From positions 13,082,001-13,146,000 of the forward strand of contig CM114274.1 in assembly GCA_050084515.1 (NCBI GenBank): a stretch of DNA of 64,000 nt, written 5' to 3'. Shown here in pieces: positions 45,300 through 55,439 of the stretch. Source of the DNA: Blasia pusilla. Taxonomy: Eukaryota > Marchantiophyta > Marchantiopsida > Blasiales. The translations under genes were made by a program, and so were the position numbers. How positions within the stretch are numbered: the stretch's first letter is position 1; every line of letters starts with the position of its first letter. Below the pieces are notes generated by a model. That model had not been told where the DNA came from. It worked only from the letters and a program-made list of their open reading frames with translations, and did not search any database.

Positions 45300-46440
45300 T
45301 CGTCTCGCCCCAACCAATGCCATGACAGACCTCGAGGCGGTGGTCCAACTTCGTGGGCGTGGCGGCATGGATGACACTCGCATCCGTCTCTCGCCAGCCA
45401 TACCATACCTAGGTGACTATCCATGTGAGACAGTTGAGGTCCATCGCCTACCCCAACACTGTCTCCGTGATGCCTCGGTCATCCTCGGCACCGCCGTAGT
45501 ACCGTAGTGAACCCCATGGGCGCTCGCGCTCATCCGCTATAGGCTCCTCCAATACTCCGGTCACCTCATCCCAAATCATGCCTGGCCCTCCTCGACGAAA
45601 GGCATGGGATCCGGGAAGCTCACCAACGAGGTAAGGCTGCCCTCAACTCCCCATCCTATTGGCCGTGGCCAACGATGGTCTATCATCGCGTGTCACCCAC
45701 CGAGATCGACGCATACGAGTCCAAAATAGCATCCATCGTGAGATGTGGTGCTCTCTGACTCCACCGTAGGCTCGACTCGGCACCTCGATGGTATCGGTTT
45801 GTCCACCACGTCATGGGCGATGGGCACGTGACCCAACTCTTGCTGCATCTAACAACACAGCCGGTCCCAACCAGGACCTCACCTGATGTACACTCGTCAT
45901 CACACGTGCACGAGTATCTCCCAACAACGGCACCTTCTCCAAAATGTACGCTGGAGAACATATCTGACTCTGCTGCAAGTGTCGTACTACTCGCAGCATC
46001 TCCCAAAACATCCCTGACCTCGGATCCTGCAATCCAAATCCTAGGCCAGTTGATGAATGACCCTAACATGGCCATCCAGCAATCACCAAATGAATGGTGC
46101 CAACTCTATCCAGATCTTGCGCCCCCACCAAAGATATGTCGACGGGTAGCGTATGCTGGTATCCCCGTACTGCAGATACCGACAACAACTCAGGATACCT
46201 CTGGACCAATCTCGCCACGTGACGTAATGATACTCGCCGCGCGGTCTCATCTCTCTCCACATAAAGGTACTGATGCACCCGTATGCCTGCCTGCAATACT
46301 GCAGCCAATCCGGTGCTAATCCCTCCAAAGAGATCTAACACCCTAACACCCTCCTCTGGGCACTGCCACACAACAGGTGTGGTATCTAGTGGGGTCATCG
46401 TCTCCACTCCAAGAGCCCGATCGCCACGTGACTCTCGCTG
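45300..46440 (-). pseudogene. Element A C5 cytosine-DNA methyltransferase domain
   Basis: Minus strand, between protease and RT. Motif I is VRVLDLFGGISTGL (cofactor binding), followed by YVERDETARR. Motif IV is LVIAGWPC (46,06x), with the catalytic Pro-Cys. After a frameshift comes YILEKVPLLGD at the position of motif VI (ENV in most enzymes, EKV here), then WLGPAVLLDAARVGSRAHRP (motif VIII region). The C-terminal part is frame-broken. Motif order I-IV-VI-VIII-X is unpermuted, unlike plant DRM enzymes, and the spacing resembles DNMT3. In host enzymes the reaction is transfer of methyl from S-adenosylmethionine to carbon 5 of cytosine. This copy cannot be made whole without frame changes. Confidence 0.88.
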
Positions 46441-46672
46441 CTCTGGGATAAAAACATGACTCCACGCCTGCCTCACAAGGTCGTCGGCACTCCTCTGTAG
46501 CTCTTGAGTCGTACCCCATAATGGTGAAGAGGCATCGCTAACATGGGAAGAGACACCCGCCATGGCCTGTCTCTCCGTGGGACTATCCGCTACTGGGACA
46601 TCCTCCGCATGTGCGTTCCCCACCAACAACTCTCTGGCCAGCCTAACACTACCGTGAAAGCCGCCAACATGG

Positions 46673-47085
46673 TCAGACTCGCCTCGTGATCGACCATCTC
46701 GCCCCCAAAGCGCACGGTAATCGACTCATCCGACCATCACCTGACCGCCATCCTGGCCGATAAGCAACGGTCTCCTCCCAGAAGTCAAGGATGAATCCTA
46801 GGGGATATAACACTGTACTCCCCACCAACACATCGTACGACTCAGCTGGTGTCGTAATCGCACGTGTGCGCACCATAGCACTATCCGTCGCATGCTCTGG
46901 CTGGACTCTCACAACAATCTCCTGTCGAGTCATATACTGAGTGGGTGATACGCCCCCAATCAAGGTCTGTATCTGGAAGGGACAAGGCTCAATGTCGGCC
47001 TTCAGAACCCCAACGCTAAACACGCGCCTTCCCTAACATCAAGGGTTGCGCTCCCGAATCAAGTAGGACGGCTGCTGGTGGTATA
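46673..47085 (-). pseudogene. Element A aspartic protease (retropepsin)
   Basis: Minus-strand frames give AVLLDSGAQPLMLGKA with the catalytic DSGA at 47,049-47,060, then IEPCPFQIQTLIGG, AESYDVLVGSTVLYPLGF and YRPGWRSGDGRMS. The equivalent in element B (53,256-54,080) has the same blocks in one frame. A frame change separates the active site from the rest. Confidence 0.8.
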
Positions 47086-47429
47086 CTATCCGTCGCGGAC
47101 TAACCAAGCGAAATACTCCGGCTCGGTTATCCAAGAACACTACTCAGTGTCACCATCGCCGCTCTATGGCCGGTCGAGTGGCATATCTACCAACCGCGCC
47201 GCCGCATGCCATGACTCGTGGGGAACGCCCCAAGCACCGGCTTTGAGGGCAAGTCCACCACCTCCTCAACTACTCGAACAAGAAGCGCGGTCATCTCTCC
47301 ACGCTCACACAACGTGGCGCCAACCGAACACCTCACGGCTGGTCCAACTCCCAACGCCGCCAACTCTAAGGCGGAAAATAACGGAGTCGACTCACTCTAG
47401 TGGCCACCTCCAACACTATAGTCGACATC

Positions 47430-49060
47430 GACTCCACTCGAGCCGGCATAGGAGTTGTCACTCCAACTCCTCGTGACGCCGACGTAGGTGCCTCGAATCA
47501 GAGGCACCGCGGTCGACGAGGCACCATCGATGGTGTGTGTAGTGCCTCCGACAATGTGAACGATGTGGAACCCTGGCCTGCCGCCCATCGGTCCCCTCGG
47601 TGGGTGAATCTCAACTCCACCTCTCGATGGCTCGGTGCCTCTCGCAAACACCCGAGTCACCATTGCAAACTCCTCAACCTGGCTGCACTACACATGAATC
47701 CCATATTGAGAGATCTCACCGGGTCGAGTAAGAGGTAGAGACCGAGTCACACTGGCCGCTCGCAGCCTCCGTGCCTTCCTAAGCCGCATCATCGTCATGA
47801 CAAAGACAATCCTCCTGCTCCAACCGATCGATCGTGAGAGAAGTGCCGCTCGGTGTGCTCTCGCTCCATCTCTCTCCTGGCTGGTGGTGGTCCTCTACCA
47901 CCACGCCCGGGAAGAACTCCCGACCTCCTCCGGGACGGCCGCCCCAGGCCCTCGGCCTATCTCTGAACGTGCCCCTCGGCGAAGGTCAAAACATCTATCC
48001 CTAGTGTGACCATATCTGTGGCAATGGTCACACTAGTGCTGTGGTGGGGCCATCCTCTGTGGCTCCTGCGCAATCGGAGGCGTTGGTGGTCCTCTCCCAT
48101 CGTGGGCGGTCTCTCGCCTATGGGCCCCTCCACATGTCCAACAAGACCACACCGGTCCCCTATTTGGGCAACATATGTAGGTGTGGTCGTTGCCTCATAG
48201 GCTCACGGTACCCGCCCGCTCTCTAGGCACACTGGCCCGCTCTCGTGGTACTGGTGCTCGCTCTGGCACGAGTGGGGTCACCGCCGCTCGTGGACCCGTC
48301 AACTCTCGAGAAAATCCAGCGGTCACTACCTGCTCCTCACTCATGTTGAGCTCAATATGCTCAGACAACTCAAAGACCACCTTCAATGTGGGCCCTTTGT
48401 GTGAATCAAGACCGCATCTCGGACTCTCCTCCGTAGTTCTCGGTCCGAACCCGTACCAATCTTTGGGTCGATCGCTGCGCCTCGATCCTCAAACGTAGCA
48501 ATGATCAGCCTCCTCATGCGTGTGAATGCCTCTCTCAGACTCTCACCCGATCGTCGCTGAAAAATCTGTAGACTCTTCAGCTTGTTGGTAAATGCAGACG
48601 CCTGGTAGCTCTTCTTCCCAAGCTGGAAGAACTCCCTTTGTGGGGCTGAATTTGAAGGCTGGGTGGCCCTCTACCACAGAGGTCTCGCCACATCTTTGTG
48701 TCACTTTGTCCTCCTCTCCATCTAGTCTCCGGGCTGATGGTGTGGGTCTCTCTCCTCTCACAATCCCATCATATGCCTTGCGACCACTAGTGGACACATA
48801 CCCTGGAGCCCAATACATCCTCCAGGCATCGATCTCTACTGAATATAGTGATCGAAACTCCATGTAGTCATCCATCGGAGGACCCTCCAAGTCTTAGAAC
48901 AACCCCTTCCATGCCATGAAAGGGTTGAACGTGTCGGGTCCGTATCTCTGGAAGTCGCACCATGTGTCGAACTCTGGATGAAATCATCTAAGTCGATGGT
49001 GCCCATCGCACCGAGAAACGACGCGATGCCCCGATGGCCCATGTCGTCCATCTCTGCCAA
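47430..49060 (-). pseudogene. Element A gag with CCHC zinc knuckle, frame-broken
   Basis: Minus strand. The N-terminal part reads GTIDLDDFIQ, then MAWKGLF and LEGPPMDDYMEF (single copy, against four in element B), WRMYWAPGYVS, and the retrotransposon gag core recognisable in pieces (GESLREAF-like, LKVVFELSEHIELNMSEEQVV at about 48,330-48,386). A perfect CCHC knuckle, CDHCHRYGHTRDRC, lies at 47,991-48,032. Several frameshifts divide it. Confidence 0.78.
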
Positions 49061-50385
49061 GTACTAATGTCTCGCCGGTGATCTCGTCACGGACCAGTGT
49101 CGATGATGAAGATCGATCCACGGATGGATGTCCCGGGAGCTCCTCACTGGTAACCCCTCGGTATCTCACTCCACTCCGTGTCACACCACTACCATCGCCG
49201 CACTACCCCGTTCTTCCGAACCCTGGAAGAACGCCGTGATGACAAACCCTGTCTCACCCGCTCAAGCACTCAGACTCACCGAGAGTCTCCCACACACCTC
49301 ACTAGTTCACCTATGCTAACGTCAATCCCGTGATAACATACCCGGCCTCACGCACGCTCAACACTCGGGCTCACCATGAGCCTCCCAACTGACTCACCTA
49401 ACCTAGCGACACACTCTCGGGTCATACACGCGACCCCTACTCGGCAACCGCCGTATATCCACCAACATGCTACACATGAAAAGAATCTACACTCGTCACC
49501 ATCACTGCACCCATCTAGCACCAGCTACTACCCGATACCCAGCACTCTAAATCACACACGACAAGTGCGGGAAAAGGGACTCGAATGGGTAACCTGATCA
49601 CGCCCTCCAACCTGCTGCACCGTCAATATGCACTCCTCCACATGATATGACAATCTCCGCCACATAACACTCCCCTCAACCAACACGTCGATCCTCCCGT
49701 CAACAGATGCGGACAACCCGTCGGCATCATGCACACTGCCCCTCCATCGTAAACTCTCGCAACGCCCTATGCGCGCCTCAAAAACAACATGTCACGCCCG
49801 CTGTCCAACTTGTCGATCACTCACCATGTCGACATCCTCCCTGCCCTCACGTTGACCATGCGCACCGCGTTCGCCGGACCGACCTCATCCGTCCTACCAC
49901 GTTCGCTACGACTGTCCGACCGCCGTCGGTGCTACTACGTCGGAGAGGGGGAAAGAAATTGGACCGCGACCCTATGTGGGCCCCTAAATGCCCCTAAATG
50001 TCACGCCGTCCGTCGGGCCGTCCGCCAGCCGTCCGCCGTCCGCGCCCTGCCCTAAAGTTCGCGACCTAACTCTAGCCGCCTTTACTTGACAGCCCCTCGG
50101 CGGCTGCAAGACCCAAACCTGCCCGTTCCTTCTCTCTCGACGCCTCCACTTGCGTACACCTAACGCCCCACCACACGCTACACTCGGCTGCTGTCCCCCA
50201 ACAATCTGCACCAGCAAAATCTGAGAAAAACGGACAGCGCTTCCGCCCACGGCCTTCCGAACAGAAAAATGACACAAAATGACACACACACGTCTCCAGG
50301 GGCTCCCCAACCGAGGCAACTTCGCTTGCCTACATGCAAACAACGAATTCCCACCAGCCCCCTGACATCTTTCTCATGTAAAAAT
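49061..50385 (-). other. Element A leader between A1 and gag
   Basis: About 1.3 kb, GC- and CpG-rich, with no convincing long frame on the element's strand. The sequence just inside A1 (minus strand ttttacatgagaaagatgtc) does not contain a recognisable Met-tRNA primer-binding site. Confidence 0.5.
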
Positions 50386-50860
50386 AAAGAGTAGTAGAAA
50401 CGGCACACCCGGCCTAAAACTCCACTCCTCAATCTACATCGGCATATCGAGCCTCGTCCACCTTGTGCTATCAAGGAATCCGGACGCTAGCACCCTAGTC
50501 CTAGCTCACACACATACAAGGGAGGTGATCCAACGGCCCAACATGAGAAAGATGGCTTAGGAAAGCCATCTTCCTCTCTTATATAGGTTGGGAAGAGCCA
50601 AAAGGCTCAAACCTAGAAATATCCTTCCTTGGTAACTCTGGCTACAAGACAAAGGTTACAGAGGCGGGTGACCTGGTCAACAAGTCACCCGGCTGTAAAA
50701 GACCTCAACATGAAAGTCGTCAGAAACAACGTTCCTGACGCAATGAACCTATCCTCAACCTCATCCGACACTGTGGGACAAAGTTACACTCAAGATAGTC
50801 CGTTGGCTCCTACGCTCTATCCACGATAGATCTCAGCCTATCGGTTACTCAGATGTGACA
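50386..50860 (-). repeat. Element A block A1 (outer 5' end)
   Basis: 475 bp from taaagagtagtagaaacggc to ctcagatgtgaca; pairs with 41,356-41,830. The 138-bp X block does not accompany it. Confidence 0.88.
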
Positions 50861-51955
50861 GTGGAGACAATATTGGTTTCCAGGCTATGTGTCTATCACC
50901 CATGGTGGTATTGGTAGTAGTGCTCCTACTATGCTAGCCAGCCCGACGTTGAGTGATACGAGTACGAGCCGAAGTGGGGGTAACAGTGGAGGTACCCATG
51001 GAGGTATCAGTGGGGGTACTAGTGGAGGTACTAGTGCCCCACGATCGTGCAGCCCGGATCTTGGCTTGGAAGGGGTTATTTCAGCACTTGGAGGGACCAC
51101 CCATGGATGATTACCATGAGTTTAGGAAGGATCATGTTACTGAGATTGAGGCGTGGAGACAATATTGGTCTCGAGGCTATGTGTCTATCACCCATGGTGG
51201 TATTGGTAGTAGTGCTCCTACTATGCCAGCCAGCTCGACGTTGAGTGGGGGTACCAGTTGAGGTACCCATGGAGGTATCAGTGGGGTACTAGTGGAGGTA
51301 CCAGTGCCCCACGGTACCAGTGGAGGTACCAGTGGGGGTACTAGTGGAGGTACTAGTGCCCCACCATCATTCAGCCCAGTTCTTGGCTTGGAAGGGGTTG
51401 TTTCAGCACTTGGAGGGACCACCCATGGATGATTACCATGAGTTTAGGAAGGACCATGTTGTTGAGATTGAGGCGTGGAGACAATATTGGTCTCGAGGCT
51501 ATGTGTCTATCACCCATGGTGGTATTGGTAGTAGTGCTCCTACAATGCCAGCCAACTCGACGTTGAGTGGTACGAGTACGAGCCGGAGTGGGGGTACCCA
51601 TGGAAGTACCAATGGGGGTACTAGTGGAGGTACTAGTGCCCCACCATCATTCAACCCCGTTCTTGGCTTGGAAGGGGTTGTTTCAGCACTTGGAGGGACC
51701 ACCCATGGATGATTACCATGAGTTTAGGAAGGACCATGTTGTTGAGATTGAGGCGTGGAGACAATATTGGTCTCGAGGCTATGTGTCTATCACCCATGGT
51801 GGTATTGGTAGTAGTGCTCCTACTATGCCAGCCAACTCGACGTTGAGTGGTACGAGTACGAGCCGGGGTGGGGATACCAGTGGAGGTACCCATGGAGGTA
51901 TCAATGGGGGTACTAGTGGAGGTACTAGTGCCCCACCATCGTCCAGCCCGGTTGC
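50861..51955 (+). repeat. B element gag: tandem ~280-320 bp coding repeats (copies 1b to 4)
   Basis: The block cttggcttggaaggggttgt starts copies at 51,060, 51,382 and 51,662, with the first copy split by element A (41,121-41,217 plus 50,861-51,059). Each copy encodes LAWKGLFQHLEGPPMDDYHEF, then WRQYWSRGYVSITHGGIGSS and a low-complexity Gly/Ser/Thr tail (GGTHGG, GGTSGGTSAP). Copy lengths are about 297, 322, 280 and 289 bp, so successive copies lie in different reading frames. Element A has a single copy, so the array arose in B or its recent ancestor. Confidence 0.9.
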
Positions 51956-53100
51956 AGAGTTCTTCAAGAGGTTGAAGAAGAACTATCAAGGAGTGAAGAC
52001 AAAGAAGTTGAGGAGTCTTCAGGAATTTGAGCAAAAGACTGGTGAGAGTCTTCGTGAGGCATGCACTCATATGCAATGATTGATTTCGGTTACCCAGGGT
52101 CTGACTGAGGCTCAAGCAGTCGAGTTTTGGTATGGGATCTTGGACAGAGAGTTGCGCCGCAGGGTACGTGATGCTTCTTTTATGAGTGATGATTCACCCA
52201 CATTGACCCATGTGTTTGCTCTATCTGAGAAGATTGAGCTTAACATGGTGAAGGAGAGAGTGGTGACATCCCAATCGTAGGGGATACAACTACTACTTCG
52301 TGTTGACCCACCTCACAGTCTCGAAGTAGTGATGGTGGTAGTAGTAGTGGGAGTCGTGGGGGGTACACATGACCTCAGTCAGGTCCTAGAGGGATACTTG
52401 CGCAGAGACCATTGCCTTCATTTGCTTCCCCGCAGCAAGGACAATCATGTTGGACATGTAGAAGTGATCATGTTAGGAATTTTGTCCCCAAGAGGATGGG
52501 AGACGGACTTTGGAGGATGGGCCTCAGTCGGCCCCAAATGAGTGTGATCATTGCGGGAGACCAGGTCATCCTCGAGAGCTTTGATCTTCATCCAGAGTTG
52601 AGATCAGGCCGCGGCCGTGGTGGAGTAGCTCCGAGAGGCCGAGGTGGTAGAGGTGGTAGGGGTGGTAGAGGTGGACCAGTGGTTGGAGAGCCTATGGTGG
52701 CTACCCCTACCACTACGACAGAGTCACCTATGGCTGCCAGGATTGAGCAGTTGGAGCAAAAGTTGGCTACTATGGTTGGTATCCATCATAGATCAGGTTT
52801 GGGAGCAGGGGCTTCCACCTATTATGGAGGGGATGATCTCTCTTATATGGCGAGTGCAGCACAGGTTGAGGCATCAGCTATAGTTACGAGAGGAGCCACT
52901 CGAGCGTCAGAGCCACGTGGTGCTATTGTGAAGTTGGACCCACAGAGGGGTGAGGCTGGGAGGCAGGCTAGGCTTCCCCAGTCATTCTTGTTGTCTGAAA
53001 TGCTTAGGACTCCATCCATGGTTCCTACGCAGCCTATTGAGCCGACAGTGGGGACTGAGGCATCTACATCGCGTGTAGTAGACACGGATCAAAGCATCTA
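51956..53100 (+). pseudogene. B element gag core, knuckle region and C-terminal part
   Basis: The frame after the array reads FFKRLKKNYQGVKTKKLRSL, TGESLREACTHMQ, a TGA, then LISVTQGLTEAQAVEFWYG and VFALSEKIELNMVKERVV, a typical retrotransposon gag core. CWTCRSDHVRNF (about 52,450) and CDHCGRPGHPREL followed by TGA (about 52,543-52,585) are two decayed CCHC knuckles; the last Cys of the second is now a stop. The C-terminal part (52,700-53,100) contains RIEQLEQKLATMVG, a probable short coiled coil, and ends at a TAG. Confidence 0.78.
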
Positions 53101-53255
53101 GTGCAAGTAAGATGTGCGGATGGCAACCGGTGTTGGGATCCCCATTGTTTAAAACCCACGGAGGCGATGGCTTTAAGAGTTGACTTAGCTCCTATATTTG
53201 AGCTAGCGACCACGTTGTGTGAACGTGGGGTATTCTTGCTACACGCGTCTTTGAG

Positions 53256-54080
53256 GTGGATGAGGGTGTTGCGGTGGAGCGACCCTCTATGTCAGGTGTA
53301 GCATTGAGTACTAGTGCTACTTGGCAGGCAGCAGCGGCGAAGATGGATGCATTACCAGCCCGGCCAGCCATTGATTGTGAGAGGCTTACACCTGGTGTAT
53401 GTATGTTGGACAACCGGAGTGGGATATTCCGATTGGTGAGTTCTACAGGACAGGTGTATAGACCAGATAGAGTCTTGTTAGACTCGGGTGCCCAATCTTT
53501 GATGTTGGGAAAGGCGGCATGTATTGGTTTGGGTATTCGGAGGTCTGAGCTTGAGCCTTGCCCATTCCAGATTCAAACATCATTTGGAGGAGCCAATGAT
53601 AGGTCTCAATTCATGACACGGGAGAAGTTCTCTGTACAGTTGAGACCAGATCAAGCGATTGATAGCTCCCGGTTGGGAGTACCTGCAGTGGTCACATCAG
53701 CCGAGTCGTATGATGTACTAGTTGGAGGAGCAATATTGTACCCGATGGGTTTTCAGATGGATTACTGGATTGAGACATCGTCTTATAGACTTGGTTGGCA
53801 GTCCGGGGATGGACGTATGAGCCAAGTTCCTGTGAGATTTATTTATGGGGCTCGACCAAGAGGGTCTTCCCCAACGGTGTTAGCATCTGTGGCTGGTTTT
53901 AGTGGAGTAGTCACTTGGCCAGGAGACTTTTTGGAGGGTAATGTTTCTGCTATGGATTCTCCTATGCATGAGGAGGTAGAGGAGGTCCCTAGTTTTGCAG
54001 CAGTGGCATCCTCATCGTTGGATGTGCCACTTTGGAGTTCAAGCGGTGCACTACGGCAAGAGGCTGATCGCCTAGTGTAG
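53256..54080 (+). pseudogene. B element aspartic protease region
   Basis: A 274-codon frame containing RPDRVLLDSGAQSLMLGKA (catalytic DSGA, 53,481-53,492), then ELEPCPFQIQTSFGG and AESYDVLVGGAILYPMGF. The retropepsin is about 110 residues; the flanking residues are linker. The frame ends at a TAG, after which the same frame continues as the methyltransferase, so the two were presumably one polyprotein. Confidence 0.85.
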
Positions 54081-54149
54081 GAGGCTTGGTGTGAGGCTGT
54101 TATATCTCACGAGGAAGAGGAGGCCCCACGGCGGACTCCTACTTCTGGT

Positions 54150-55403
54150 CTAGTTGGGTTATCCCCTTTGGATACTACACCCATTGTATGGCAGTATCCG
54201 TCGTAGGGCATTTGTGTGTTAGATCTCTTTGGTGGGATTAGCACTGGTTTGGCTGCAGTGTTGCAGGCTGGTATTCATGTGCGGAGATACGTGTATGTGG
54301 AGCAAGATGAGACGGCCTAGAGAGTCTCATCCCAATATATTGGTCAATTGATGCGGAGATATCCTGAGTTGTTGCCGCCATCAGCTATTTGTGGGTACTA
54401 GCGTGCTTTGCCGTCACACATTGCATTGTTGGGGGCGCAAGACCTTGAGAGGGTTGGTCCTATGGATTTGGTGATTGCCTGATGGCCATGTCAGGGTCAT
54501 ACACGTGCTGGTCGTGGTGAGGGATTACACGACCCTAGGTCTCGATTATTTTGGGAGAAGTTACGGGTGTTACAACATCTTCAGGTTCATCAGGCATGTG
54601 CTCTAGCTTACATTTTGGAGAATGTTTCATTGTTGGGTGACACTCGGACCCGGATGATGGCGAGTGTTCATGAGGTGCGGTCTTGGATTGGACCAGCGGT
54701 GTTGTTGAATGCAGCGTGAGTTGGCTCGCGTGCACATCGTCCACCCTTGTGATGGACAAACTTGTTGCCTAGGGAGGTTCTATGTTGAGCATATGATGCA
54801 GTGCAGCAGGATCCTTGCCTTACAGTGGATAGTATCTTGGATACTGGGCGACTTTCTCAAGTGGTGAGGGTTATTGATCGGTCATCCATGGCAATGGTGA
54901 ACCGTGTGGGCTAGCCTAGGATGGCACTACCCACATTTGTGAGTTTTCCCTCGTTACATGCCTACAAAGAAGGTGGTCCTGGGCTTGTATGGGATTCTCA
55001 TGTGCAACAGTTGGTGGAGCCTAACGCTGATGAGAGAGAGCGTGCGATGGGATTTGCTACTCGTGTGACAGCGGTTGCTTCCATTTTTGAGGCTTCACGA
55101 CGTCATGTGTTGGGTCAGGCCATGGACCTGAATTGTTTGACTTGGATTTTGAGTCTTGGTATGGCCGAGCAGCGTCGACTTTGGACTATGTCTGTGGGTC
55201 TTCCACCCCTTGTGATGAGCTCAATGGCTATAAGGACGGTAAAGGCATCGGCTGGGGGCGAGGAGAGTAGTATTTTGCATCCTTGGAGTAAATGGGATGT
55301 AATGGCTGGGCATGTGGAGTTGGTTGCTCATATTGGTGGAGGAGTTATTTGCTCAGATGATGGTGTAGCTAAGGGTGTACCATCTTGTGAGGGGGTTGCG
55401 TAG
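54150..55403 (+). pseudogene. B element C5 cytosine-DNA methyltransferase
   Basis: In the same frame as the protease, interrupted by about ten TAG or TGA codons but showing the whole domain. Motif I is VLDLFGGISTGLAAVLQAGI (about 54,217); then YVYVEQDETA. Motif IV is the sequence DLVIA, stop, WPCQGHTRAGRGEG (catalytic Cys near 54,490). Motif VI is YILENVSLLGD (ENV, 54,608-54,640). The motif VIII region is VGSRAHRP, and the motif IX/X region ERAMGFATRV ... RRHVLGQAMDLNCLTWIL (about 55,040-55,135). Motif order is unpermuted and spacing resembles DNMT3 (DLVIGGSPC, ENV, GFP, LLGRSWSV). Conservation of every catalytic landmark in two diverged elements suggests past selection. It is not translatable now. 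Confidence 0.9.
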
Positions 55404-55439
55404 CAGCTAATGGCATCGTCCTCTCCCTCTAGTGTGCCA

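Larger units (their letters stand above)
41218..50860 (-). mobile_element. Retrotransposon A: methyltransferase/PHD Ty3-like element nested in B, target duplication GTGG
   Basis: 9,643 bp, flanked by gtgg at 41,214-41,217 and 50,861-50,864, inside a gag repeat of B. On its own (minus) strand the order is A1 (50,860-50,386), leader, gag, CCHC knuckle, protease, C5 methyltransferase, RT, RNase H, integrase, PHD, B1 (41,968-41,831), A2 (41,830-41,356), B2 (41,355-41,218). Ends are TGTCACATCTGAG...CGCACGACA. Coding frames are interrupted mainly by small frameshifts rather than stops. The sequence is much richer in CpG than B, consistent with a younger insertion. Some frameshifts could be sequencing errors. 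Confidence 0.88.

Noticed and set aside
47078-47738. Plus-strand frames of 112-132 codons across element A
   Set aside because: They are antisense to the gag and protease of element A and encode nothing recognisable.
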